From CAYZBF01 sp964476585 (lineage in GTDB: Bacteria; Hydrothermota; UBA3072): 61,370 nucleotides of DNA. Below the pieces are notes generated by a model. The model had not been told where the DNA came from, did not search any database, and worked only from the letters and a program-made list of their open reading frames with translations. The stretch is from the NCBI GenBank assembly GCA_964476585.1, contig CAYZBF010000009.1, positions 1 through 61,370 on the forward strand, written 5' to 3'. Of this stretch, positions 23,347 to 31,954 are shown one piece after another. How positions within the stretch are numbered: position 1 is the stretch's first letter; each line of letters opens with the position of its first letter. The translations under genes and the position numbers were made by a program.

Positions 23347-23388
23347 ATGGAAAAAATTACATACATACACACGAGACACCTCCAGTAA
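23347..23388 (+). CDS. Possible 13-codon ORF with sequestered ribosome site
   Basis: AAAGGAGG precedes ATG 23347, which opens MEKITYIHTRHLQ. GGAGGTGT (23336-23343), covering the SD, is complementary to ACACCTCC (23376-23383) inside the ORF, so folding would block initiation. It may be a leader peptide or small product, but no gene follows on this strand. Confidence 0.3.
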   Translation: MEKITYIHTRHLQ

Positions 23389-23426
23389 GATGGATTTTTG
23401 TGACGAAAAGCTACAGAGCGTCAACC

Positions 23427-24011
23427 TTAATCAGTTTCTAATTTTTCCTCAATCACTCTAATTAAATCCCTTGCTATTATAGCCGGGATTGATTTTGGAT
23501 ATTCAGAGGGTAATCTTTTCAGGTATTCCTTTGATTTTAGAGGTTCTTCATCTAAAAATTTTTCTGCAATTCGAAAGATAATGAATGGTTTAAGAAGGGA
23601 ATCAGAATCATTTAATGAAACCAGCAAGCTCTCTGGCGAAGTCATTAGATATTTAGTATATGCAGAAATAAAGGTTAAGGTCGAATCAAACCCCAACTCA
23701 GACCTAACAACTGCTTTTAAATCATTTCCTCCGACTCCCATCTTTGACAATAGGAATAGCGTGCAGGAACCCACATTCCCTTTCAGCGCAGATTTCTCTA
23801 TGTCGAGTAAGCCCTCAAAAATTTTTCCTTGCAATATCTTAATCCGTCCCTTTATTCCAGGTTCATCAGTTAAAGATAAAGCCTCTTCGTATTTCTCGAA
23901 CCTTAAGAGTTTTATCACTTTTTCCTGTTTTTTCTCTATTTGAAGGTGTCGTGTCTCTTTTATATCTATAGCACTCTGTGTGGTTGAGAGTAATATTAAT
24001 AAATATATCAT
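23427..24011 (-). CDS. Exported protein of unknown function, helical repeat-like
   Basis: 194 residues with a short N-terminal signal sequence (MIYLLILLSTTQSA). The body is helical; KVIKLLRFEKYEEALSL and KEYLKRLPSEYPKS look like degenerate TPR units, but no catalytic motif is visible. The start overlaps the stop of the DUF4175 gene (4 nt), making it the last gene of a three-gene operon. Periplasmic location is likely. No family recognised. Confidence 0.55.
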   Translation of the reverse strand: MIYLLILLSTTQSAIDIKETRHLQIEKKQEKVIKLLRFEKYEEALSLTDEPGIKGRIKILQGKIFEGLLDIEKSALKGNVGSCTLFLLSKMGVGGNDLKAVVRSELGFDSTLTFISAYTKYLMTSPESLLVSLNDSDSLLKPFIIFRIAEKFLDEEPLKSKEYLKRLPSEYPKSIPAIIARDLIRVIEEKLETD

Positions 24012-26929
24012 TCTAAGAGTTTCCTTATATATCTCTCTATCTCTTTTTCATATGCTTTTGGATAGGGTTCTTTCATTCGCTTTTCAAGTAGTTCCCTTAG
24101 TGCTTTTTTCTCTTCTCCCAGGTCTTCTGGTAAAGTTATCTTTGGAGGAGAGACGAATATACCCGGTCTTGAACGTCTTTTCTTTGATATATCCTTTCTC
24201 CGTATTGACTTACTTGCTTCAAGCAGTCTGTCAAGGAGCTTCATCTGTCGCTTCAAAATTCTTTTGTCAAGTTCTCCCCTTTCCATTTTTTCTGCCATTT
24301 CTTCCATATCGCGCGCTATAGGGTTAAGAGCTTCTCCCAGTTCCCTTAGTTTCTTTGCAAGACTCCTTTGTTTTCGGCTCAGTTCCTTAAGTGCATCCAT
24401 TCGTCTGTTACCTGGTATTGGAATGATCTGCTGTAACCCTCCGGATATTGATTGTTGCTTACTAATTATCTCATTCATTGCATTCATCATTGCCTGCCCA
24501 CTTCTTGGAGGTGAGGAGAAAAGTTGAATTATAGATTCTATGAGTAACCCATTAACTTTTGTCATCGAAGAGAGAAGAGGCTTTTTAGTTAACAGTTCTT
24601 CTCCCAATGCCGACATTCTTACACTTACTTCGGATAAGTTTTTTAGCACTCTGGGAGTGAATGCGAAACTCTTAAGGAAGAGTATTTCTAATTCTCTATT
24701 TATTTGCGTTACTCCTTCCGATAGGCCCTGTTCAGTTAGTCCCTTCAGAGTTCCAGGTTCTTTGTCAATTAGATCATTATGTTGTCTTAGTATAAATCCC
24801 AATTCCCAGGCTTTTTGCCGTAGCACCTCTCCTATCTTTTCTCCCATTCTATTTTCACTCTCATTCTGAAGACTTTTATATAGATTCTCGAGAGCCTTCT
24901 TAATTTCTTCTATCGTAGTCTCATTCATTCTTCCTTTACGCATTTCACCGGCTAACTTGGACATCTTCTGATGTGTCTCGGTTTTTTCAAATTCTCCTGC
25001 TATTTCCAATATCTCTGCGTTGGACGAGGTCTTCATCTTTTCTAAGAGTCGAAGAAGTTCCTCTTTTAGTTCTTCCTCGAGTGATGCAAGGGAATCACTG
25101 GGCGTTCCTTTTGCTATTTTGTTTTGCTCTCGGTATATGTCTTCGGCTCTTTTCGTAAATTCGTTCAATTCCATTAATTCCTTAAGAGATTCAAGACTTT
25201 TTCTCCCCAGTTTAAGAGCCTCTATAAGTTTTTCTTGTGTGATGTTGAGATCCTCCAATCCCTTTACTGTGTAATCCTGATTTTCTTCAATATTTTCTAA
25301 ATTTTTATAGAGTTCTTTAACTCCAAGCTCATCCAGCAATTCACTGATACGCGAAAGCTCTTCCATAATTAGGGGGTTCTCCATCTTTCTTGCAAGTTCT
25401 GCCATTTTCTCTATGTCTTCAAGAAGTTCCTTTTGTCTTTTTAGTGTTTCCTTTATTCCATATCTTGTTTCAGGATTGAGTTTTGATTTAAGAAGATACT
25501 CTTCTATTTTTTCTGCTAATTCCTCTTCCCTCTTTTGCAGTTCTTCTGCAATTACTGATAAAGTATCGCTGAACTTGCGATAGTCACTGAACATTTCCTT
25601 TAACGTCGGCATTAATATGTTAACAGGTGAAGTGAGCGTTTTATTTCCTGCAAGATCGTATGCAGCTGCTCTTACCTTAAGTGTCTCGCCCGGCATCAGA
25701 TTCCTTATCTCTAACTTTACTGAATCCTCAATAAATCTAACGCCCATAGCGTCCCCTAAATCCTTTTCCTCCTTACCGCAGAGAAGTTTCAAAGAAGACA
25801 GGCCATAGTCATCCCGCGCACGGAGTTTAACCGGCACTACCATCCTTTCATCAAGTTTATATTCAGCACCTGGTGAGAGAAATTCGATGGAAGGTGGTTC
25901 ATCAATTATGGGTCTCAAGATAAAATGAATGTAGCTTTCGCTATATGATAGTGTATCGCTGAGTTTAACCTCTAATTCTTTGTCTTCCCCTACCGTGAAA
26001 CTACCAATGAAGTGGCTTCCTTGTGTTTCTCCTTTAGTGAGGTCTCCGTAGATACCTCCTAATTCTTCATTCGTTCTTCCTGAAAAGTTTACAAATGTTC
26101 CTGAAAGAACTCTAATGGGAATTTTAGCCTGCAATAGGAGTATGGTATCATAAAGTGGCATAATACCTAAATAACCGGGGAATTGATATTCTAAATCCAG
26201 TTCCTCGACCCGTAAGACTGGAACAACAGTGAGTTTTTTACTCTCGCTCGCCCATATTCTATACCCAGCACGTAAATCCGTCGAATGGTCTGGTTTTATT
26301 AAAATGGCGAACCTGCCATCGCCCAGATGTATCATTCTTTTTTCTGTATTATTGTAGAAAAGGTATAGTTTTCTTAGTGATGGGCATTCTGCGAGTATTA
26401 ATGTTGCACTATCTTTCCCTGTAGGGTCCTCGAGGTATGAAAGAACAGGTTTTGGATTAACTCTATTTAGGCGAAAACCTGATACGACGAGTATGAGTAT
26501 GAGAATGGGGAGAGGTAAAGTATATTTAGGTCCAACCTTGAAATTAACGAATTCACCTACTTTCCTCTTTTTTAATATGGATGAACATTCCAGAATTGCC
26601 CGCTTTCTATATTTCTCTGAGTCTAATATAGAAGGGAAAGGGTCCATTATCAGATAAAGTCGTCCCTTTAGTTTTGTATTTGTATTTTCAAGATAATCTG
26701 TTGTATCTGATATTGTGGGCCTACCATACAAGAAAGGAATAAAGGCAAGTATGAGGGAAAAGGGCATTATCCACCATTCTATTGTAGTCATATAAAAAAA
26801 GAGGTTGAACCATATCCAGAAAATGTAAAAAGCTAAGAATAAAGAAAAAGAAATAAGGCTCCTTTTAAGAAGCCAGAGATTCCTTTTTCTTTTATGCACC
26901 TCACAGACAAAAGTTTTTACATCATTCAA
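24008..26929 (-). CDS. DUF4175-like large membrane-anchored coiled-coil protein
   Basis: 973 residues. Two membrane helices near residues 25-75 and one near 150 are followed by beta-sandwich regions (residues about 180-440, with RPIIDEPPSIEFLSP and LRARDDYGLSSLKLL). The rest is a long, highly charged coiled-coil region that ends near residue 970. This layout matches DUF4175-like proteins of Bacteroidota and relatives. The large C-terminal part is probably periplasmic. Start overlaps the preceding gene by 4 nt. Function is unknown; a structural or envelope scaffold role fits. Confidence 0.65.
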   Translation of the reverse strand: MNDVKTFVCEVHKRKRNLWLLKRSLISFSLFLAFYIFWIWFNLFFYMTTIEWWIMPFSLILAFIPFLYGRPTISDTTDYLENTNTKLKGRLYLIMDPFPSILDSEKYRKRAILECSSILKKRKVGEFVNFKVGPKYTLPLPILILILVVSGFRLNRVNPKPVLSYLEDPTGKDSATLILAECPSLRKLYLFYNNTEKRMIHLGDGRFAILIKPDHSTDLRAGYRIWASESKKLTVVPVLRVEELDLEYQFPGYLGIMPLYDTILLLQAKIPIRVLSGTFVNFSGRTNEELGGIYGDLTKGETQGSHFIGSFTVGEDKELEVKLSDTLSYSESYIHFILRPIIDEPPSIEFLSPGAEYKLDERMVVPVKLRARDDYGLSSLKLLCGKEEKDLGDAMGVRFIEDSVKLEIRNLMPGETLKVRAAAYDLAGNKTLTSPVNILMPTLKEMFSDYRKFSDTLSVIAEELQKREEELAEKIEEYLLKSKLNPETRYGIKETLKRQKELLEDIEKMAELARKMENPLIMEELSRISELLDELGVKELYKNLENIEENQDYTVKGLEDLNITQEKLIEALKLGRKSLESLKELMELNEFTKRAEDIYREQNKIAKGTPSDSLASLEEELKEELLRLLEKMKTSSNAEILEIAGEFEKTETHQKMSKLAGEMRKGRMNETTIEEIKKALENLYKSLQNESENRMGEKIGEVLRQKAWELGFILRQHNDLIDKEPGTLKGLTEQGLSEGVTQINRELEILFLKSFAFTPRVLKNLSEVSVRMSALGEELLTKKPLLSSMTKVNGLLIESIIQLFSSPPRSGQAMMNAMNEIISKQQSISGGLQQIIPIPGNRRMDALKELSRKQRSLAKKLRELGEALNPIARDMEEMAEKMERGELDKRILKRQMKLLDRLLEASKSIRRKDISKKRRSRPGIFVSPPKITLPEDLGEEKKALRELLEKRMKEPYPKAYEKEIERYIRKLLE

Positions 26930-27540
26930 TAGTTTGGAATTCTGAAATTGCAGGGAGTACAGAAACCCTTATTGACACGGGTTATCCCCACTTTGAATTC
27001 TCTCTCCACATCCTGACACCTTACAACCCATCTCTTTGGATAATAAGGGAAATCATTTAAGTCCATGAATTCTTTGTATTCTATCTCCATTTCCCTGAAT
27101 TCTGAATCTATCTTAACTTTTTTTATTCTTCCCAGATCATCTACCCAGAGACTGATCCGAGCGTTATCATGGTCATACTTTAAAAGGGCCAGTCCATCTT
27201 CTACTCTCCTCCACTCAAAATCATGGGGAAGAAAGTATAACCAGTCATAAATCCAGAGGTTGGCACGCTCAAGGAAGGATACAAGTTCTTTCTTTTTCTT
27301 CTTTTTGATAATCTTCCATAGATTCTTCGAATCATAGATTAGACAGTAGGGAGTTTCACCTGTTTTTTCCACATTTATTCTGTAGAAACGCAATCCCCTC
27401 TTCCATAAATAGGTGACTGTGATAGAGTCATTATCGGCTATTACTACCATGTCCGAAACAGCGTTCACAAACTGCTTCTTTCTTGCTTCCATCACATTAT
27501 GTGGATTAAAGTTAACGAACGCTAATAGCAGTAATAACAT
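26926..27540 (-). CDS. Exported protein, possible LolA-like fold
   Basis: 204 residues with signal peptide (MLLLLLAFVNF). The sequence alternates strands with charged loops (ISLWVDDLGRIKKVKIDSEF), recalling LolA-type lipoprotein carriers, but signature motifs are weak and two Cys near the C-terminus (GFCTPCNF) are unusual. The promoter (TTGACA 27572-27577, TAATTA 27550-27555) ends 9 nt before ATG. It begins the DUF4175 operon. A periplasmic partner of the large membrane protein is plausible. Confidence 0.5.
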   Translation of the reverse strand: MLLLLLAFVNFNPHNVMEARKKQFVNAVSDMVVIADNDSITVTYLWKRGLRFYRINVEKTGETPYCLIYDSKNLWKIIKKKKKKELVSFLERANLWIYDWLYFLPHDFEWRRVEDGLALLKYDHDNARISLWVDDLGRIKKVKIDSEFREMEIEYKEFMDLNDFPYYPKRWVVRCQDVEREFKVGITRVNKGFCTPCNFRIPNY

Positions 27541-27549
27541 ATTAATGAA

Positions 27550-27577
27550 TAATTAATTCTATTGTATGAAATGTCAA
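27550..27577 (-). promoter_or_regulatory. Promoter of the DUF4175 operon
   Basis: Minus strand TTGACA (27572-27577), 16-bp spacer, TAATTA (27550-27555); 9 nt to the ATG at 27540, no SD. Confidence 0.55.
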
Positions 27578-27584
27578 GCCTATA

Positions 27585-27700
27585 TTAGGGGTTGGGATTT
27601 GGGGACTAGGATTTGGGTATAGTAATTAATTATTTGGATAATAAATAACAGATTCTATCTTATATATAACTAAATCCTAAATCCCAATCCCTAATCCCTT
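27585..27700. repeat. Inverted degenerate GGGATT-type repeats
   Basis: 27585-27617 carries imperfect repeats of GGGGTTGGGATTT and GGACTAGGATTT. 27670-27700 carries the complementary type, period 7 (TAAATCC, TAAATCC, CAATCCC, TAATCCC). The two arms can pair imperfectly around a 50-bp loop, between two 5' and 3' gene ends on the minus strand. Confidence 0.6.
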
Positions 27701-27708
27701 ACATTAAT

Positions 27709-28287
27709 TCATTCATACTTGTTGAGATTTATTCGGTTGTATTTAATAATATTTAAAAAGTTATTTAGTATAATATTTCCGTATTCTTTAGATCTTTCGA
27801 AGTGGAATTGAGTTCCATAAATGGGTCTATCCCCGTGTGCGATGGCCTCTACGCAGAAATCTGAAGACATAAGTGGGATAAGCGGGTCCATAATGGCTGT
27901 TACATATTCCTCGTGACTTTCGGGAAGATTTGAAACAGCAGGAACACCAGTGAGTAGAGGATGCTCCCGCAACTTTCTTACCACAATAGGTTTCTTTATC
28001 AACTCCCCATGGGAAAAGACTGCGCCGAAAGTGCGGCAAATTAACTGAAATCCAAAGCAAATACCAATGACTGGGATACTATTGTTTTGAATCAAATCCA
28101 GCCACTCCTCTTTATATTCACCTTTGGTTATTAGGAGTTCAGAACCGGATAGAACGATTCCATCTATTCTCTCTAACGAAGATTTCAGATTTAGCAGAGT
28201 GACCTCTGTTTCTTCTTCAATAAATTTCTTTAATTTTTTTATTTTTTCTTCTCTATCCTTTTTATAAAAATTAAAAAGGCCTATCAT
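27709..28287 (-). CDS. Class I glutamine amidotransferase-like protein
   Basis: 192 residues with a full class I GATase fold. The nucleophile is in VIGICFGFQLICR, the catalytic His and Glu in GTQFHFERS. Stand-alone domains of this kind are amidotransferase subunits or GMP-synthase-like enzymes; the synthase partner is not adjacent, so the acceptor substrate is unknown. The oxyanion region GIVLSGSELLIT is somewhat divergent (GSGE/GG lost). No SD before the ATG. Transcribed alone or with the PLD gene 48 nt upstream. Confidence 0.75.
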   Translation of the reverse strand: MIGLFNFYKKDREEKIKKLKKFIEEETEVTLLNLKSSLERIDGIVLSGSELLITKGEYKEEWLDLIQNNSIPVIGICFGFQLICRTFGAVFSHGELIKKPIVVRKLREHPLLTGVPAVSNLPESHEEYVTAIMDPLIPLMSSDFCVEAIAHGDRPIYGTQFHFERSKEYGNIILNNFLNIIKYNRINLNKYE

Positions 28288-28335
28288 AAGAAATTAATGA
28301 GTCCATGAGTGAATAGGTGCTTTTTATAAGTTCAA

Positions 28336-29139
28336 TCATTGGATTTTAATGGCATCAGGGTTATCTGTGACAATCTCAAGTCCGTATTTTTCGTGGAGAA
28401 TAAGTTTACCTCGTAGTTCCACAACTGAATTATCTAAGCGTTCGAAGTCAAAACCTTTCTCTTTCAACTTATTCACACCTTCCTTCCAGAGCAGAAAAGT
28501 AAAATCATCTTTTGATTCTCCGAAATCTACGAATAGATGTCCCGAGCGGGAAATATTCCAGTTGCTGGGTCTGCCAATAATTATCACCCACTCTCCGATA
28601 TTCTTTTTGAGTTTGGATTTATTGTAGGGATCGAGGATAGGAGGGTTTTTAAAGGGGGAGGCGCGTTTCCATAATTTTGTAAATTCCTTTTTATATTGCT
28701 TTGTAACATCCTCCGCTTCTTTGATTATCAGTATGTTTTCATCATTTAAATCCTCTGCGGAATGAGTCCAGTTGTAGGAACCTGTTATCAGAACTTTTCC
28801 ATCAATTATCGAAAACTTATTATGCATAATCCCTTGATATTTCCCTTTACGGGAAAGATGACTTTTATCGAGTCTCACTTCCATTCTCTTACCTTCCAGA
28901 AAGTGATGCTTGGAATATTTTATCTCCATGGCTTTCTCCGCATCAAGGACTACTCTGACTCTAACACCTCTTTTGCTTGCATCCAAGAGTGCATGTAAAA
29001 GTTCCCTGTCGGTGAAAATATACATTGCTACATCTATTTGTTCTTTTGCGTTTGATAATTCCTTAATGATTGCGTCCCTTACACCACCACCCGGGCTAAA
29101 GAATGCCTGGATTGTTGCGGATAATATTAGTAATAACAT
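28336..29139 (-). CDS. Exported phospholipase D-like nuclease with C-terminal OB-fold domain
   Basis: 267 residues. Signal peptide (MLLLILSATIQA), then one PLD domain (about 20-155) with the HKD motif HNKFSIIDGKVLITGSYN, as in Nuc-type endonucleases that dimerise to complete the active site. Residues about 175-265 resemble a nucleic-acid-binding OB fold (GEWVIIIGRPSN, FTFLLWKEGVNKL, ELRGKLILHEKYGLEIV). The combination points to an exported or periplasmic nuclease that acts on DNA or RNA. SD AAGGAG precedes ATG. PLD enzymes acting on lipids cannot be excluded, though Nuc-like length favours nuclease. Confidence 0.75.
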   Translation of the reverse strand: MLLLILSATIQAFFSPGGGVRDAIIKELSNAKEQIDVAMYIFTDRELLHALLDASKRGVRVRVVLDAEKAMEIKYSKHHFLEGKRMEVRLDKSHLSRKGKYQGIMHNKFSIIDGKVLITGSYNWTHSAEDLNDENILIIKEAEDVTKQYKKEFTKLWKRASPFKNPPILDPYNKSKLKKNIGEWVIIIGRPSNWNISRSGHLFVDFGESKDDFTFLLWKEGVNKLKEKGFDFERLDNSVVELRGKLILHEKYGLEIVTDNPDAIKIQ

Positions 29140-29197
29140 TTATTCTCCTTATTTTATCTTTTGACTACAGACTAAGGACTCAAGACTTTCGACTATT

Positions 29198-30088
29198 TTA
29201 GAATCTAAATACCCGGAATGCATCTGGTATTATCTCGATATCAAAATTATCCAATCTATCAGGTAATAATTCTCCATCAACCTGGATAGGAAGTTTTCTA
29301 TCGAGGTTACTCTTTAATTTTTTGGTCTTCCAGTAGATAACTTCTTCTAAACCAAGATGACTCCCAGAATATACTTTAGGAAAATTGATGATAAACTTGG
29401 CCTTATTGATAGATGATATCAAACATACATCCAGCATTCCATCCTGGACATTTGCCAGTGGTGCAATCTTGAACCCCCCACCATAAGTAGTTGCATTGTT
29501 TATAGTTAGCATCAAAAGGCTGGAATCAAAGCTTTTTTCAAGGGAGGAGAGCTCGGCATGGAAGCATTTAAATCCGAATAGATTCTTGAATACCATACGG
29601 ACATATGCAAGATTACCCTTTAGATTTCTCACATTCATATCATGTATTATCTGTGCATCAAATCCGGCTCCAATATTGGTTAAGAAAATTCTATTATTTA
29701 CTCTTCCGGCATCGACAAGCATAGTATTGTCTCTTTCGACGGAATCCAGAAAAGAGTCAAGTCCTTTCCAGAGACCTAACTCCCTTGTGAAATCATTGCA
29801 GCTTCCTGCAGGTATGTGACCAAGTTTGACTTTTCTTCCGAAACATCCATTTTCAACTTCGTTGTATGTTCCGTCGCCACCAACAATCAAAAGAATTTCT
29901 GTTTCATTTTTGTATGTTATCTTATCTGTGAGTAGAGTTGCATGTCCCGGATATTCAGTAATGTGACATGAGTAACGAATACCGCGCTTCTCCAAAAGGT
30001 AAGTAAGCTCTTCAAACAAGAGTTTAGATTTTCCTCTATTTGCTACAGGATTTACAATTACCTGTAATTCTGTTTTTATTTTATTCAT
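29198..30088 (-). CDS. Diacylglycerol kinase-family lipid kinase
   Basis: About 296 residues from ATG 30088, which follows GGAGAG; an upstream TTG gives four more residues. The catalytic glycine-rich motif is VGGDGTYNEV; NPVANRGKS and IPAGSCNDFTRELG are further conserved blocks of the DagK/YegS family. Such kinases phosphorylate diacylglycerol or other lipids at the membrane. DGELLPD near the C-terminus is the usual end-domain motif. Appears to be a single-gene unit. Confidence 0.85.
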   Translation of the reverse strand: MNKIKTELQVIVNPVANRGKSKLLFEELTYLLEKRGIRYSCHITEYPGHATLLTDKITYKNETEILLIVGGDGTYNEVENGCFGRKVKLGHIPAGSCNDFTRELGLWKGLDSFLDSVERDNTMLVDAGRVNNRIFLTNIGAGFDAQIIHDMNVRNLKGNLAYVRMVFKNLFGFKCFHAELSSLEKSFDSSLLMLTINNATTYGGGFKIAPLANVQDGMLDVCLISSINKAKFIINFPKVYSGSHLGLEEVIYWKTKKLKSNLDRKLPIQVDGELLPDRLDNFDIEIIPDAFRVFRF

Positions 30089-30215
30089 CTCGCTCTCCAA
30101 AAAGGAAGAAAGGATAAATAAAACTTATAAAGCATTATGCCTAAAGATTTATCTAACCTTCCATCATTTGTATGCGATATAATAGTTAGAGCTTCTTAAT
30201 TCTAAATTCCGTCAT

Positions 30216-30572
30216 TCAAGCAGCCGGCATGAATAGTCCGATTATACCAGCTACGATAGCAAGAACCCCAATGGGCACTGCTACTGTCGTCATTGCTGTG
30301 TCTATTTGCTTCTTTGCTTCACCGGTCTTGGGTATTAATTTCAGGAGATCCAGTATCAAGAATGCTCCGGTAATAATACCCATAATTCCCTGAAATGTCC
30401 CGGCGGCGCCATGGACTCCCCAGAATCCAATACATGTGAGTATTATAACAATTCCAAATGGGATTTTGAGAGCCATAAGAGCTTTAAGTGACTCTTCCAT
30501 TGCGCTGAACGCTTCCCATTTCTTTAGAAGATCCATTATGAGAATTAATCCCCCTAAAATCAAAAACTCCAT
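30216..30572 (-). CDS. Small membrane protein of unknown function
   Basis: 118 residues with about four hydrophobic segments (residues 1-17, 36-54, 58-75, 92-116) and few charged residues. The sequence is rich in Gly and Ile. SD AAAGGAGG precedes ATG, and a promoter lies at 30598-30625. No family recognised; it looks monocistronic and is well supported as a gene. Confidence 0.6.
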   Translation of the reverse strand: MEFLILGGLILIMDLLKKWEAFSAMEESLKALMALKIPFGIVIILTCIGFWGVHGAAGTFQGIMGIITGAFLILDLLKLIPKTGEAKKQIDTAMTTVAVPIGVLAIVAGIIGLFMPAA

Positions 30573-30597
30573 ACTTACCTCCTTTATTTATTGTTTT

Positions 30598-30625
30598 GTT
30601 ATATAGACAGTCGATTTGTTTTCAA
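30598..30625 (-). promoter_or_regulatory. Promoter of the small membrane protein gene
   Basis: Minus strand TTGAAA (30620-30625), 16-bp spacer, TATAAC (30598-30603), then a leader with AAAGGAGG. Confidence 0.55.
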
Positions 30626-30829
30626 TGAAAAATACACCCATCTCCATGATTTAGATACTGATATACACTGAGAAGCACAGATTCTAAAATTTTATTCTCA
30701 TCAGTCAATATCTGTATTAATCTATGTCTGAAAATTGGCGGTAAGAAGGGCATTTTGCACTTTACATTTTGCATTCTTCATTTTTCATTGAATTGACCCC
30801 TTTGTGGCTATTATTCAATGTTGGCTCCT

Positions 30830-31954
30830 TCATGCTTCAATGATTTCTATATTTGCCCGTGGGATGGTTAAGATTTTTCCATCTTCTACTCTGACCTTCA
30901 ATATTCTGACACTGGATTCAGTTTCAATATTTTCCAGATTAGGTGGAAGTTCCACAACTTTCCCTATAGTTCCAAAGTAAGGTTCCCTAATTATACGGAC
31001 TAATTCGCCTTTTTCTAAACCTTTAGAATAATCTTTAGATTTACGGATCTCCGAACTTTCTTCGAGTGGAACAACCACTTCAGGACGAAGTACACCCGCT
31101 CGAATCTGTGTAGCCCCGTTGATAGAAGCGCGATCCCCCTCATGTTGACTGAGAAGTTTGAATGCAGCTGGAGACATATTCATTTTTCCGAACCCTTCTG
31201 TGACTATAAGTGTTATCCCTTTATTTTCATTTCCTGTTATAGCCACACCTATTTCATAGCCAAGGAATTCCTTTAAGACGGCATCACCTATTCCTCCAAC
31301 AACAATTCCAATGACGCCTACCCGGACTGCTTTTTCGAGAGCTTCCTTTGTTACATAGGATCCACCAATCAAAACCTTACCACGGTGACTTTCATCAATG
31401 AGATCCGCTTCTACAACTTCCTTAGGGTTATTGACAATTGGCTGTATTATGCCCCGCGCTTCACCTCCAATTCCAAAAATACCTTGCACAAATGTGACTT
31501 TTGATTCCACAACCACCCCTTCATTCTCAATTATATCTGCGACTTTACCATCCATATAAGCATCTATCTCTACCGGCATTGGAGGAGCACGCAGGATAAG
31601 TTGCCCTGTAATATCTGATATAGTTTCCAATGTGCCCTTTATCGGGGATTCGATTTGCGACTTAAATAATCCAAAGAAACCCGAAGATTCAGCAATTATC
31701 TCTCCTTTCTTGATCGGATCCCCCTCCTTCTTTTTCATGAACTGTGCAAGTTCACTGGGCATGACTCCCAGTTTTCCTGCGAGATTTAGCGTTTCCACAT
31801 CCCCTGGTAATTCTGTCCTTGCGACAATAGTCTCTGCACTCACTTTGTCCCCGATATTAACCACTACATTACCCTTTAATGGTAGCCTTCTTTCCTTTCT
31901 TAATTTAATATTCGTAGTCACCTTAAGTCCTGGCGTATATGCGTGTGCCATCAT
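30830..31954 (-). CDS. Conserved MutL-associated protein, unknown function
   Basis: 374 residues, soluble. The N-terminal part has beta-rich lipoyl/biotinyl-like hairpins (LKGNVVVNIGDKVSAETIVART; GDPIKKGEIIAESSG) and the C-terminus has a KOW-like segment (LEKGELVRIIREPYFGTIGKVV). The central part has Gly-rich strands (IGIVVGGIGDAVLKE). SD AAAGGAGG lies before two consecutive ATGs. It overlaps the mutL-like gene by 4 nt and is last in the gcvPB operon. No reaction can be assigned; conservation of the pair suggests a joint function. Confidence 0.6.
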   Translation of the reverse strand: MMAHAYTPGLKVTTNIKLRKERRLPLKGNVVVNIGDKVSAETIVARTELPGDVETLNLAGKLGVMPSELAQFMKKKEGDPIKKGEIIAESSGFFGLFKSQIESPIKGTLETISDITGQLILRAPPMPVEIDAYMDGKVADIIENEGVVVESKVTFVQGIFGIGGEARGIIQPIVNNPKEVVEADLIDESHRGKVLIGGSYVTKEALEKAVRVGVIGIVVGGIGDAVLKEFLGYEIGVAITGNENKGITLIVTEGFGKMNMSPAAFKLLSQHEGDRASINGATQIRAGVLRPEVVVPLEESSEIRKSKDYSKGLEKGELVRIIREPYFGTIGKVVELPPNLENIETESSVRILKVRVEDGKILTIPRANIEIIEA

